64,000 nucleotides of DNA from Zhihengliuella alba (GCF_039538765.1 NZ_BAABCJ010000001.1:124001-188000); one strand, 5' to 3'. Positions 8,251-18,404 are shown, numbered from the stretch's first letter. Notes: generated from the sequence alone by a model not told the origin. Numbers and translations are program-made.

Positions 8251-9060
8251 TTGATCGCGCTTGCGCTTCCGGCGGCTACCAACGAATCCGAGGGATTCGT
8301 TCCCCCGACGATTGATGACTTGCACCTTCCGGAGATCCTTCCGTGGGGTGCGCACTACGGCGAGGGATTCGGCAAGCAGATGCTGCTGGTCCTGCTCTCC
8401 GTCGTCCTGATCTCCTGGTTCCTCGTCGCCGCGTCGCGCCGGGGCCAGATGGTCCCGGGCAAGTTCCAGTTCCTCGGGGAGTACAGCTACAACTTCGTCC
8501 GCAACAGCGTCGGCAAGGACCTGATCGGCGAGAAGGACTTCCGCCCCTACGTCCCGGTGCTGGTGTCGCTGTTCTTCTTCATCCTGGTCAACAACCTGAT
8601 GGGCTCGATCCCGCTGGTGCAGCTGCCGACGACCTCCCACGTGGGCACCGCCTACGCACTGGCCGGCTTCGTGTACATCCTGTGGATCGTCCTCGGAATC
8701 CGGACGCACGGCATCGGCTACTTCAAGGTGGCCGTCGTCCCCTCGGGCGTGCCGAAGGCCTTCCTCGTCCCGGTGGTCATCATCGAGATCGTCTCGAACT
8801 TCGTGGTCCGCCCGCTGACGCACTCCCTGCGTCTCTTCGCGACCATGCTCGCCGGTCACATGATCATCGCCCTCGCCGCCTCCGGCTCGGCCTTCCTCCT
8901 GACCCAGACCTCGGGCGTCGTCCCGGCGCTCGGCGTGCTCACCATGGCCGGCGGCGTGGGGATGTACCTCTTCGAGATCTTCATCCAGGTCCTGCAGGCC
9001 TACGTCTTCGTCCTGCTGACCGCCGTCTACATCCAGGGCTCGATCTCCGAGGCCCACTAA
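8251..9060 (+). CDS. atpB: ATP synthase Fo subunit a
   Basis: Subunit a forms the proton half-channels against the c-ring. The 269-residue protein has about six membrane helices and the signature LRLFATMLAGHMIIAL, whose arginine is essential for proton transfer, preceded by EIVSNFVVRPLTHS. The start is TTG 8251, supported by AGAGAGGA at 8237-8244; no ATG fits. It is the first structural gene of the operon and lies 86 bases before atpE. Confidence 0.96.
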   Translation: MIALALPAATNESEGFVPPTIDDLHLPEILPWGAHYGEGFGKQMLLVLLSVVLISWFLVAASRRGQMVPGKFQFLGEYSYNFVRNSVGKDLIGEKDFRPYVPVLVSLFFFILVNNLMGSIPLVQLPTTSHVGTAYALAGFVYILWIVLGIRTHGIGYFKVAVVPSGVPKAFLVPVVIIEIVSNFVVRPLTHSLRLFATMLAGHMIIALAASGSAFLLTQTSGVVPALGVLTMAGGVGMYLFEIFIQVLQAYVFVLLTAVYIQGSISEAH

Positions 9061-9146
9061 TAGCTGTCCCTCTTCGCGGGGGTCGACGTTAACGCAACCA
9101 ACCTGCCCGATCGGTCCGACCGAGACGGCATCGTGAAAGGAAAACA

Positions 9147-9359
9147 ATGGAAATCTCCGGCAGCCTCAATGCGATCGGTTACGGCCTCTCCGCCATCGGC
9201 GGCGGCATCGGCGTGGGCCTCGTGTTCGCAGCCTTCATCAACGGCGTCGCCCGTCAGCCGGAGGCACAGCGCGTCCTCCAGCCGCTGGCCTTCATGGGTC
9301 TCGCCTTCACCGAGGCGCTCGCCATCCTCGGCCTCGTGTTCGCCTTCGTCTGGAGCTGA
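9147..9359 (+). CDS. atpE: ATP synthase Fo subunit c
   Basis: The proteolipid c, 70 residues, two membrane helices joined by the polar loop RQPEAQ. The proton-carrying glutamate is in AFTEALAILG of the second helix. Proton-type rather than sodium-type ring is likely, since the extra Gln/Ser/Thr sodium ligands are not obvious. The ribosome binding site GAAAGGAAAAC just before the ATG is strong, as expected for the most abundant Fo subunit. Confidence 0.97.
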   Translation: MEISGSLNAIGYGLSAIGGGIGVGLVFAAFINGVARQPEAQRVLQPLAFMGLAFTEALAILGLVFAFVWS

Positions 9360-9413
9360 CCCCGGGCTGAACCCAAAGTCAGTCCAGACACTCTTCAGAA
9401 AGACGGGTGAAGT

Positions 9414-9965
9414 ATGAACGAGGCAGTTCTCAATGCTGCCAGCGAGGCCTCAAACCCGCTGGTCCCCAATGTGTGGGAGATCCTGGTCACCACGCTGGGC
9501 TTCGCAGTGCTGCTCTTCATCGTGACCAAGTACGTCGTCCCTGCGTTTGAGAAGACGTACGCGGAACGTGCAGAGGCCATCGAGGGCGGTATCGCCAAGG
9601 CCGAGGCCGCTCAGGCCGAGGCCAACGCCGCACTCGACGAGTACAAGCAGCAGCTCACGGACGCTCGTGCGGAGGCGAACCGCATCCGCGAGGAGGCCCG
9701 CGCCGAGGGCGCCCAGATCCTCGCGGATCTGAAGGAGAAGGCCGCTTCGGAGTCCGCTCGGATCACTGAGCAGGCCCACGTCCAGATCGAGGCCGAGCGC
9801 AACGCCGCGATCACGTCGCTGCGCACCGAGGTCGGCACGCTGGCCACGGAGCTGGCCAGCAAGATCGTCGGAGAGTCGCTCGACGACGACGCCCGCGCGG
9901 CTCGCGTCGTGGATCGCTTCCTGGCTGATCTCGAGACTCAGCAGAGTGCAGGTGCATCGAAGTAA
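9414..9965 (+). CDS. atpF: ATP synthase Fo subunit b
   Basis: The peripheral stalk subunit b of 183 residues: one N-terminal membrane helix (about residues 20-42, EILVTTLGFAVLLFIVTKYV) followed by a long Ala/Glu/Arg-rich coiled coil. Its stop overlaps the start of atpH by one base (TAATG), coupling the two stalk subunits. Confidence 0.96.
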   Translation: MNEAVLNAASEASNPLVPNVWEILVTTLGFAVLLFIVTKYVVPAFEKTYAERAEAIEGGIAKAEAAQAEANAALDEYKQQLTDARAEANRIREEARAEGAQILADLKEKAASESARITEQAHVQIEAERNAAITSLRTEVGTLATELASKIVGESLDDDARAARVVDRFLADLETQQSAGASK

Positions 9966-10777
9966 TGGCAGGCGTATCGAGCGAGTCATTGGCGGCGGCG
10001 CAGGCACGGCTGGAACCGGTTCTGGCCGACGCTGACCTGTCGCTCGCCGAGGACCTCTTTTCCATCCTGGGCCTGCTGGACAGCAACGCCGGTCTGCGCC
10101 GCGCCGTGACCGATCCGGCACGCGACGGCAAGGGCAGGGCTGCGCTGGTGTCGCGGCTCGTCGCCGGCAGGGTCTCCGCCACGGCGGAAGGCGTTGCGGC
10201 CGACCTTGCCGCGGCGCGCTGGCGCTCGGCACGCGACATCGGTGACGCACTGGAGACCCTGGCGGCGACCGTCGCCGTGGCGGTTGCAGAGCGGCACGGC
10301 GGAGCCGAGGGCCTCAGCGCGCTCGAGGAGGAGCTCTTCGCGTTCACGGAGATCGTCGGCTCCAGCCACGATCTCCAGCGAGCCCTCGACGAGCCGCAGG
10401 CCGGTAGCGACGCCAAGGCAGCACTGGCGCTGAAGTTGGTCCCGCGGGCCGGCGAAGCCGCCCGGCTGCTGATCCGCCAGGCCGTCTCGGCCCCGCGCGG
10501 GCTGAAGCCGGCCGAGTTGGTCAACCAGTTCATCGAGCTGGTCGCCGCACGGCAGCAGCGGTGGATCGCGCATGTCAGCGTCACCCGTCCGCTGACGGAG
10601 GACCAGGTCAACCGGCTGCAGGCCGGACTGAACAACGCATACGGTCGTACGCTGACGGTCAACGTCAGCGTGGACCCCGACCTCATCGGCGGCATCCGCG
10701 TCGCCGTCGGCGACGAGGTGCTGGACGCGACCATGGTTTCGCGCCTGAACGAGTTGCGCCGCAAGGTGGCGGGCTAG
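9965..10777 (+). CDS. atpH: ATP synthase F1 subunit delta
   Basis: Delta caps the F1 head and binds subunit b. At 270 residues it is longer than the roughly 180 of Escherichia coli delta; actinobacterial delta proteins are often of this longer kind. The C-terminal half has the OSCP signature region (VSVTRPLTEDQVNRLQ, then VDPDLIGGIRVAVGDEVLD). The start overlaps the atpF stop. A 103-bp gap follows, containing the short palindrome ATTCAGACTGAAT (10801-10813) and a weak hairpin at 10777-10790. Confidence 0.95.
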   Translation: MAGVSSESLAAAQARLEPVLADADLSLAEDLFSILGLLDSNAGLRRAVTDPARDGKGRAALVSRLVAGRVSATAEGVAADLAAARWRSARDIGDALETLAATVAVAVAERHGGAEGLSALEEELFAFTEIVGSSHDLQRALDEPQAGSDAKAALALKLVPRAGEAARLLIRQAVSAPRGLKPAELVNQFIELVAARQQRWIAHVSVTRPLTEDQVNRLQAGLNNAYGRTLTVNVSVDPDLIGGIRVAVGDEVLDATMVSRLNELRRKVAG

Positions 10778-10880
10778 GCGCTCCGGCGCCCACCCGCCGC
10801 ATTCAGACTGAATCAAACATCAGGTCGTCGCTCTGGGTCACCAGGGAAGGCGACAGAACACAGGAGAGCAGGGACTGCAG

Positions 10881-12518
10881 ATGGCCGATTTGACCATCAA
10901 TGCCGATGACGTCCGCAATGCCTTGACCGAGTTCGCGGCGTCCTACGAACCGGGCGCAGCAGATCGTGTCGAGGTCGGTCGCGTCACCACGGCAAGCGAC
11001 GGCATCGCCAAGGTGGAGGGTCTTCCCTCCGTCATGGCCAACGAACTTCTTGAATTCGAGGACGGCACGCTGGGCCTGGCCCAGAACCTCGACACCCGCG
11101 AGATCGGCGTCGTGGTCCTCGGGGACTTCGCCGGCATCGAAGAAGGCCAGGAGGTGAAGCGGACCGGACAGATCCTCTCTGTCCCCGTCGGCGACAACTT
11201 CCTCGGCCGCGTGGTCGATCCCCTCGGCAACCCCATCGACGACAAGGGCCCCATCCAGGCCGAGGGCCGCCGCGCCCTCGAGCTCCAGGCGCCCGGCGTC
11301 ACCGAGCGCAAGTCGGTCCACGAGCCGCTGCAGACCGGCATCAAGGCCATCGACGCCATGATCCCGATCGGCCGCGGCCAGCGCCAGCTGCTCATCGGCG
11401 ACCGCCAGACCGGCAAGACGGCCATCGCCGTCGACGCCATCCTGAACCAGCGCGCCAACTGGGCGTCGGGCGACGTCAACAAGCAGGTTCGCTGCATCTA
11501 CGTCGCCATCGGTCAGAAGGCCTCCACCATCGCCGGCGTCCGCCAGACGCTGGAGGACCAGGGTGCCCTCGAGTACACGACCATCGTGGCCTCGCCGGCG
11601 TCCGACCCGGCCGGCTTCAAGTACCTGGCCCCGTACGCCGGCTCGGCGATCGGCCAGCACTGGATGTACGGCGGCAAGCACGTCCTGATCGTGTTCGACG
11701 ACCTGTCGAAGCAGGCCGAGGCATACCGCGCCGTGTCGCTGCTCCTGCGCCGCCCGCCGGGACGCGAGGCCTACCCGGGCGACGTGTTCTACCTGCACTC
11801 CCGCCTGCTCGAGCGTTGCGCCAAGCTCTCCGACGAGCTGGGCGCCGGCTCGATGACCGGACTGCCGATCATCGAGACCAAGGCGAACGACGTCTCGGCC
11901 TACATCCCGACGAACGTCATCTCCATCACCGACGGCCAGATCTTCCTGCAGTCGGATCTCTTCAACGCCAACCAGCGCCCGGCCGTGGACGTGGGCATCT
12001 CGGTGTCCCGCGTCGGCGGCGCCGCCCAGGTGAAGTCGATGAAGAAGGTCTCCGGCACGCTGAAGCTCGAGCTCGCCCAGTACCGCGACATGCAGGCCTT
12101 CGCCATGTTCGCCTCGGACCTCGATGCCGCCTCGAAGCAGCAGCTGACCCGTGGCGCCCGCCTGATGGAGCTGCTCAAGCAGGGCCAGTACAACCCGTTC
12201 CCCGTCGAGGAGCAGGTCGTGTCGGTCTGGGCCGGAACCAACGGCCACCTCGACGACGTCCCGGTCGCCGACGTGCGCCGCTTCGAGGGCGACTTCCTCG
12301 ACTACCTGCGTCATCGCACCAGCATCCTCACCACTCTCGCCGAGACCGGCAAGATCGAGGACTCGACCGTCGATGCGCTGAACAACGCGATCACCGAGTT
12401 CAAGAAGGGCTTCCTGGGCGAGGGCGACGACAAGCTCGTCGGCCCCGGCCACGAGGAGCACGCCCCGCTCGCTGAGGACGCCGTCGGCCAGGAAAAGATC
12501 GTCAAGCAGAAGCGCTGA
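10881..12518 (+). CDS. atpA: ATP synthase F1 subunit alpha
   Basis: The 545-residue alpha subunit, part of the catalytic hexamer with beta. Visible are the Walker A GDRQTGKTAIAVD near residue 173, the VGISVSRVGGAAQV signature, and the beta-barrel N-terminal domain. The C-terminus extends by about 30 polar residues, seen in other actinobacteria including mycobacteria, where the extension limits ATP hydrolysis; whether it does so here is inference. Confidence 0.97.
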   Translation: MADLTINADDVRNALTEFAASYEPGAADRVEVGRVTTASDGIAKVEGLPSVMANELLEFEDGTLGLAQNLDTREIGVVVLGDFAGIEEGQEVKRTGQILSVPVGDNFLGRVVDPLGNPIDDKGPIQAEGRRALELQAPGVTERKSVHEPLQTGIKAIDAMIPIGRGQRQLLIGDRQTGKTAIAVDAILNQRANWASGDVNKQVRCIYVAIGQKASTIAGVRQTLEDQGALEYTTIVASPASDPAGFKYLAPYAGSAIGQHWMYGGKHVLIVFDDLSKQAEAYRAVSLLLRRPPGREAYPGDVFYLHSRLLERCAKLSDELGAGSMTGLPIIETKANDVSAYIPTNVISITDGQIFLQSDLFNANQRPAVDVGISVSRVGGAAQVKSMKKVSGTLKLELAQYRDMQAFAMFASDLDAASKQQLTRGARLMELLKQGQYNPFPVEEQVVSVWAGTNGHLDDVPVADVRRFEGDFLDYLRHRTSILTTLAETGKIEDSTVDALNNAITEFKKGFLGEGDDKLVGPGHEEHAPLAEDAVGQEKIVKQKR

Positions 12519-12529
12519 CATCGGCCGCC

Positions 12530-12568
12530 GCCCGGGCGGGCCGGCCCCGAGGGTCGGCCCGCCCGGGC
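12530..12568 (+). other. 17-bp GC hairpin between atpA and atpG
   Basis: Bases 12530-12546 pair with 12552-12568 (16 Watson-Crick pairs and one G-U) around a 5-base loop, beginning 12 bases after the atpA stop and ending 22 bases before atpG. Inside an operon this more likely serves RNA processing, stability or partial attenuation than full termination. Confidence 0.6.
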
Positions 12569-12590
12569 AGCGGACAAGGAAAGGAAAAAC

Positions 12591-13484
12591 ATGGGAGCCC
12601 AGATTCGGGTCTACCGCCAGAAGATCGCGTCGACGCAGTCGATGGGCAAGATCTTCAAGGCGATGGAACTGATCGCCACTTCCCGTATCGGCAAGGCGCG
12701 CAGCCGGATGGCTGCCTCCCTGCCCTACGCCAACGCGATCACCCGTGCTGTTTCTGCTGCCGCGTCCGCCTCGGACATCGAGCACCCGCTGACCAAGGAG
12801 CACACGCAGGCGCGTCGCTCCGCGGTCGTGGTCCTGACGTCCGACCGCGGTCTGGCCGGAGCCTACTCGTCCAGCGTCCTCAAGCGGGCCGAGGCCCTCA
12901 CCGAACTCCTGCGGGAGGAAGGCAAGGAGGTCAAGTTCTACCTGGTCGGCCGCAAGGCGCAGGCGTACTTCGACTTCCGTGGGCGCGACTACGCGAAGGT
13001 CTGGACCGGCGGAACCGACAACCCGGCGTTCGACATCGCCCGTGAGCTCGGCGCAGCCGTGCTCGAGGACTTCGTCGGCGACTACGAGGACGGCGGCGTG
13101 GACGAGATCCACGTGGTCTACACGCAGTTCAAGTCGATGGTCGTGCAGGAGCCGGTCGTCACGCGCCTCCTTCCCCTCGAGGTCGTGGAGGAGGAGACGA
13201 CGGACAGCTCCGACCTGCTTCCGCTGTACGAGTTCGAACCGGAGCCCGAGCAGGTCCTCGACGCTCTGCTGCCGCGCTACGTCGAGTCCCGGATCTTCGC
13301 CGCGCTCCTGCAGGCGGCCGCTTCCGAGCTCGCCGCACGCCAGCGCGCCATGAAGGCCGCCGGCGACAACGCCTCCGAGCTTGTGAAGAAGTACACGCGA
13401 CTTCGCAACAACGCCCGCCAGGCCGAGATCACGCAGGAACTGACCGAGATCGTGGGCGGTGCGGACGCACTGAACGCGTCCTAG
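12591..13484 (+). CDS. atpG: ATP synthase F1 subunit gamma
   Basis: Gamma is the rotating shaft of F1. The 297-residue protein has the N-terminal helix starting MGAQIRVYRQKIASTQSMGKI, the central Rossmann-like domain containing LTSDRGLAGAYSSSVLK, and the conserved C-terminal helix (MKAAGDNASELVKKYTRLRN, then ARQAEITQELTEIVGGADAL). GGAAAGGAAAAAC before the ATG is a strong binding site. Confidence 0.97.
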   Translation: MGAQIRVYRQKIASTQSMGKIFKAMELIATSRIGKARSRMAASLPYANAITRAVSAAASASDIEHPLTKEHTQARRSAVVVLTSDRGLAGAYSSSVLKRAEALTELLREEGKEVKFYLVGRKAQAYFDFRGRDYAKVWTGGTDNPAFDIARELGAAVLEDFVGDYEDGGVDEIHVVYTQFKSMVVQEPVVTRLLPLEVVEEETTDSSDLLPLYEFEPEPEQVLDALLPRYVESRIFAALLQAAASELAARQRAMKAAGDNASELVKKYTRLRNNARQAEITQELTEIVGGADALNAS

Positions 13485-13536
13485 CCAGCCGAACAACACG
13501 TAACCCCCCGCTATTTACACGAGCGAAGTGAGAGAC

Positions 13537-14997
<1,461 letters not shown>

Positions 14998-14999
14998 CC

Positions 15000-15284
15000 A
15001 TGGCCGAACTCGAAGTCGAAATCGTCGCCGCGGACCACTTCGTGTGGTCCGGCGCAGCGACTCTGGTCAAGGCGCGCACCAGCGACGGCGACATCGGCGT
15101 GATGCCGGGCCACACCCCGGTCCTCGCGGTGATGGAGGCCGGCCAGCTGGAGATCACTCCGGTGAATGGCTCGCGGATCACGGTCCAGGCCGACGGTGGG
15201 TTCTTCTCGGTCGACAACAACCGCGTGGTCATCGTCGCCGACAACGCCCAGCTCGACGAGGCCGCGACAGCGGGAAACCGATAG
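15000..15284 (+). CDS. atpC: ATP synthase F1 subunit epsilon
   Basis: Epsilon, 94 residues, joins gamma to the c-ring. It has the usual N-terminal beta sandwich (VWSGAATLVKARTSDGDIGVMPGHTPVLA) but ends soon after VVIVADNAQL, so the long C-terminal helical hairpin that inhibits ATP hydrolysis in Escherichia coli is shortened to a few residues. Short epsilon subunits are common in this group. Start ATG lies two bases behind atpD. Confidence 0.95.
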   Translation: MAELEVEIVAADHFVWSGAATLVKARTSDGDIGVMPGHTPVLAVMEAGQLEITPVNGSRITVQADGGFFSVDNNRVVIVADNAQLDEAATAGNR

Positions 15285-15291
15285 TCCGGCC

Positions 15292-15717
15292 TTGAACGAC
15301 CTCGGACTGCTGATCATCATCCTGGCCGCTGTCGCGGTCGTGCTGATGGTGGGTGCCCTGCTGCTGCGCCGGTCGCAGCTGCGGGGCGCCCTGGGCACCT
15401 TCGACGCCTCCATCTGCCTCGTCTCCGGACGCTGGCGGATGGGGGTTTGTCGTTATGCGGAGCAGGAGCTCGAGTTCATGTCGCTCTACTCGCTCTCGCC
15501 GATACCGCGGCACCGCTTCCGGCGCAGCAAGCTCGAGATCCACGGGTGGCGCGAGCCGCAGGGCGCGGAGGCCACGAAGCTGCCCGGAGGCTGGATCGTG
15601 GTCGGATTGGAGCACGGTGGCGACCGCTTCGACCTCGCCATGAACTACGGGGCCTACACCGGGCTGAGCGCGTGGCTCGAGGCGGGTCCGGTGGTCGGCA
15701 TCGGCACCTGGCGGTAG
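15292..15717 (+). CDS. DUF2550 membrane-anchored protein
   Basis: A 141-residue protein with one N-terminal membrane helix (about 5-24, LGLLIIILAAVAVVLMVGALLL) and a basic, aromatic-rich C-terminal domain holding VSGRWRMGVCRYAEQELEF and RHRFRRSKLEI. It matches the DUF2550 family, which follows atpC throughout actinobacteria; its function is not known. The TTG at 15292 is the only suitable start after atpC, eight bases away, so it is probably cotranscribed with the ATP synthase. The C-terminal domain should face the cytoplasm if the positively charged flank rule holds. Confidence 0.8.
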   Translation: MNDLGLLIIILAAVAVVLMVGALLLRRSQLRGALGTFDASICLVSGRWRMGVCRYAEQELEFMSLYSLSPIPRHRFRRSKLEIHGWREPQGAEATKLPGGWIVVGLEHGGDRFDLAMNYGAYTGLSAWLEAGPVVGIGTWR

Positions 15718-15750
15718 CCGACGGCACCGACGGGCAGGACCCGGAAAGTG

Positions 15751-15801
15751 ACAGACCGAAGGGGTGGGAACGGACGAACCGTTCCCACCCCTTCGGTCTG
15801 T
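15751..15801. terminator. Bidirectional terminator between atp operon and cspA
   Basis: A perfect 23-bp stem (15751-15773 with 15779-15801) with an ACGAA loop separates the convergent DUF2550 and cspA genes. It can end transcription from both sides; neither flank has a long U tract. Confidence 0.85.
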
Positions 15802-15810
15802 CTGCGGCCG

Positions 15811-16014
15811 CTAGAGCCCGACGACGCCCGTGGCCTGGGGACCCTTGGTCCCCTCGCCGATCTCGAACTCCACGCGCTGGTTCTCGTCCAGCGTGCGGAA
15901 CCCCTGGGTCTGGATCTCCGAGTAGTGCACGAAGACGTCCTGATCCGCGCCGTCCGGCGTGATGAAGCCGAAGCCCTTTTCAGCGTTGAACCACTTCACG
16001 GTTCCCTGAGCCAT
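15811..16014 (-). CDS. cspA: Cold-shock protein, CspA family
   Basis: A 67-residue single-domain OB-fold RNA chaperone. The RNP1 motif KGFGFITP and RNP2 motif VFVHYSEI are intact, as is the N-terminal MAQGTVKWFNAE. The ATG at 16014 follows GGGAGGAAAG, a near-perfect binding site; the longer frame upstream is not needed. The stop lies within CTAG ten bases from the shared terminator. The leader is structured (see the two hairpins). Confidence 0.96.
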   Translation of the reverse strand: MAQGTVKWFNAEKGFGFITPDGADQDVFVHYSEIQTQGFRTLDENQRVEFEIGEGTKGPQATGVVGL

Positions 16015-16039
16015 ACTTTCCTCCCGATCGAGATGTCGC

Positions 16040-16062
16040 TGCCGGCAACCTTTTCGCCGGCA
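16040..16062 (-). promoter_or_regulatory. Hairpin just upstream of cspA ribosome binding site
   Basis: TGCCGGC pairs with GCCGGCA across a 9-base loop, ending 25 bases before the cspA start. Cold-shock mRNAs often have structured leaders that change with temperature, so this is a candidate element of that kind. Confidence 0.4.
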
Positions 16063-16119
16063 GAGGCGGGGGAGTCGGCCAGGGATTAGTCCCGAGGCCG
16101 CAACAAGCGATGTTTCCCA

Positions 16120-16139
16120 CCCGCATAGTGCTTTGCGGG
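16120..16139 (-). promoter_or_regulatory. Second hairpin in the cspA upstream region
   Basis: CCCGCA pairs with TGCGGG around an 8-base loop, about 105 bases before the cspA start. The 274-bp gap between cspA and nagA holds this hairpin, an AT-richer patch (16140-16165) that may carry the promoter, and nothing coding that I can support. Confidence 0.3.
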
Positions 16140-16288
16140 ATCGATACAACCAACACAAAGACTGGCTTCAGACTCACACACGGTGGTGACCTCGGCAAGG
16201 GTCTCCGGCGAACATTGCGTGAATTGACCTATTCGCCGGCGCTCCGGGTTCCTGACCTGCGGATATGACTCGTTCGTGACGCCCTGGG

Positions 16289-17590
16289 TCAGGGCTCGAC
16301 GCGGAGGCCGGCGCGGTAGACGGCCAGCGGCTCGAGGTCCCGGGTGACGACCAGGACGTCGGCGCTGAAGCCGGCGTGGAGCTGGCCCACCTCGTCGGCC
16401 AGCCCGATCAGCGAGGCCGGGATGCTGGTCGCGGCCGGGACGGCCCGCTGGATCGGGATCCCGGCGGCGACCACGCTGCGCAGCCCGTCGAGCAGTGTTG
16501 CGGCGCCTCCGGCGAGCCGGCCGTCGGCGGTGCGCCCGACGCCGTCGGACACGGTGATCTCCTGGTCGCCGAGCCGGTGCGTGCCGTCGGACAGGCCGAC
16601 AGCGGATGTGCCGTCGGAGACCAGCATCAGGGCGGGCTCGGGGAGCAGGTTGAACAGCATCCGCACGGTCTGGGGCGAGAGATGGTGGCCGTCCCCGATG
16701 ACCTCCAGGACTGCTTCCTCCTCGGCGGCGGCATCGAGGGCGGCGCCGGCCGCCCCGGGGGCGCGGTGGTGCCACGGGGGCATCCCGTTGAAGCAGTGCG
16801 TGACCGTGGGGACCTCGGCGTACCCGTCGAACCCGGCCGACTCGAGTTCCTCGGCCGCCAGGGCGAGCGATGCCGCGGCGGTGTCGACGTCGGCGTCGGT
16901 GTGCCCCATGGAGGGCACGACGCCGTGCGTGACCAGCTGCTCGACGAGGGCATCGCTGCCCTCGAGCTCGGGGGCGTAGGTCATCGTGCGCAGCTGCCCG
17001 GCCGCGGCCCCCGCCAGCGTGTCGACGAGGTCGGCGTCGTAGCCCAGCAGGTGCTCGACTGGCTGGGCGCCGCAGCGGGCCCCGGCCAGGAAGGGCCCCT
17101 CGGCGTGGATGCCCGCGATGACCCCCTCGCCGGCGAGCTCGCCGAGCCGCTCGCACGCGGAGACCATGCGCTCGGCCGGGGCGGACATGATCGAGGCGAG
17201 CAACGTCGTGGTGCCCGTGGCGTACAGCCGCGGGAGGGCCGCCTCGATCTCCTCGCGGCTGGAGGCGGTGAAGTCGACGCCGTAGCCGCCGTGGCAGTGC
17301 AGGTCGACGAGCCCTGGCAGCACGAGGGCGGCCTCGGGCAGCTCCTCGACCGTGTAGGTGCCGGCATCCGCGTCGCGGGCGAAGACGTCCCATGGCCCGA
17401 CGTAGTCGATCCGATCGCCCTCCATCACCACGACGGCGTCGGTCAGCTGGAGGCCCTCGGTCACCACCGTGCCGCGCACCGCGATCCGGGAGGGCGCCGC
17501 GGCGGATCCGTCGGGCCCGGTGGATCCGCGGTGCGGACCGGCTCCGCCGGGGGCGTCGTCGGGGGGCGTCGGAGCGGGGAGGGGGGCCAT
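16289..17590 (-). CDS. nagA: N-acetylglucosamine-6-phosphate deacetylase
   Basis: NagA removes acetate from GlcNAc-6-phosphate, feeding amino sugars into glycolysis or wall recycling. The 433-residue amidohydrolase has the metal motif LVDLHCHGGYGVDF, the GIHAEGPFL loop with its catalytic-site glutamate, SMGHTDAD, THCFNGM and the aspartate of LMLVSDGTSAVG. The first 35 residues are a Pro/Gly-rich extension. A -10 box TAGGAT at 17597-17602 ends six bases before the ATG, so the message is probably leaderless. No nagB is nearby. Confidence 0.93.
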   Translation of the reverse strand: MAPLPAPTPPDDAPGGAGPHRGSTGPDGSAAAPSRIAVRGTVVTEGLQLTDAVVVMEGDRIDYVGPWDVFARDADAGTYTVEELPEAALVLPGLVDLHCHGGYGVDFTASSREEIEAALPRLYATGTTTLLASIMSAPAERMVSACERLGELAGEGVIAGIHAEGPFLAGARCGAQPVEHLLGYDADLVDTLAGAAAGQLRTMTYAPELEGSDALVEQLVTHGVVPSMGHTDADVDTAAASLALAAEELESAGFDGYAEVPTVTHCFNGMPPWHHRAPGAAGAALDAAAEEEAVLEVIGDGHHLSPQTVRMLFNLLPEPALMLVSDGTSAVGLSDGTHRLGDQEITVSDGVGRTADGRLAGGAATLLDGLRSVVAAGIPIQRAVPAATSIPASLIGLADEVGQLHAGFSADVLVVTRDLEPLAVYRAGLRVEP

Positions 17591-17596
17591 GCGCCC

Positions 17597-17602
17597 ATCC
17601 TA
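17597..17602 (-). promoter_or_regulatory. -10 box TAGGAT of nagA (leaderless)
   Basis: TAGGAT is followed by GGGCGC and then the nagA ATG. The 6-base gap puts transcription start at or next to the A of ATG. Confidence 0.55.
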
Positions 17603-17656
17603 GGGGAACGCGGGGCGGGCCCGACAGGGTGGCGGCGACCGGGAGGCGCCGGAGGG

Positions 17657-18352
17657 CTAGAACAGGCGCGAGGCGGAGTCGTCGACGCCGCGCATCTGGT
17701 CGTAGTCCAGCGTCACGCACTCGATGCCGCGGTCGGTGGCGAGCGTGCGGGCCTGGGGCTTGATCTTCTGGGCGGCGAAGATGCCGCGGACCGGGGCCAG
17801 GAGCGGGTCGCGGTTCATGAGCTCGAGGTAGCGGGTGAGCTGCTCGACCCCGTCGATGTCGCCTCGGCGCTTGAGCTCGATGGCGACGGTCCGGCCCTCG
17901 GCGTCCCGGGCGAGGATGTCGACCGGACCGATCGCCGTCATGTACTCGCGGCGCACCAGCGAGAACCCGGCGCCGAGGGTGTCGATCTGCTCCGCGAGCA
18001 GACGCTGCAGATCCGCCTCGACACCGTCCTTGATGAGGCCCGGGTCCACGCCCAGCTCATGGGTGGAATCGTGGATCGTCTCGTGGATGCGAACGATCAG
18101 GCGGTCGTCGCTCTTGGCGTTCTGGACGCGCCAGACGGACTCGACGCCGGCCTCGCGGTCGTCCTCGTCCGGCTCGACGGCGCGGAGCACTGCGGGCGGG
18201 CTCATCCAGTTCAGCGGCTTGTAGGAGCCGCCGTCGGAATGGACGAGGACGGATCCGTCCGCCTTGACCACCAGCAGGCGCGTGGCCAGCGGGAGGTGGG
18301 CGCGCAGACGGCCCTCGTAGTCTACGGAGCAGCGGGCAATGACTAGACGCAC
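17657..18352 (-). CDS. nucS: Mismatch-specific endonuclease NucS (EndoMS)
   Basis: NucS cuts DNA at mismatches and provides mismatch repair in actinobacteria, which lack MutS and MutL. The 231-residue protein has the N-terminal DNA-binding domain (residues 1-110) and a RecB-like nuclease core with GPVDILARD and AIELKRRGDIDGVEQLTRYLE holding the D/E-x-K residues. It ends in SRLF, resembling the C-terminal clamp-binding tail known in this family. Start GTG 18352 matches the conserved VRLVIARCSVDY N-terminus; TAGAGT eight bases ahead suggests a leaderless message. It is divergent from the small zinc-finger-like gene. Confidence 0.95.
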   Translation of the reverse strand: MRLVIARCSVDYEGRLRAHLPLATRLLVVKADGSVLVHSDGGSYKPLNWMSPPAVLRAVEPDEDDREAGVESVWRVQNAKSDDRLIVRIHETIHDSTHELGVDPGLIKDGVEADLQRLLAEQIDTLGAGFSLVRREYMTAIGPVDILARDAEGRTVAIELKRRGDIDGVEQLTRYLELMNRDPLLAPVRGIFAAQKIKPQARTLATDRGIECVTLDYDQMRGVDDSASRLF

Positions 18353-18360
18353 AAGAGGAC

Positions 18361-18366
18361 ACTCTA
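18361..18366 (-). promoter_or_regulatory. -10 box TAGAGT of nucS (leaderless)
   Basis: TAGAGT, then eight bases, then the GTG start of nucS. It lies back to back with the CACAAT box of the divergent gene at 18405-18410. Confidence 0.5.
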
Positions 18367-18404
18367 GCGAGGCGCGCCGGATCGCGCAGGCCGGCCCTTG
18401 TTGG

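Noticed and set aside
10803..13499. An 898-residue open frame opposite atpA and atpG
   Set aside because: Antisense shadow of ATP synthase genes, no independent signals.
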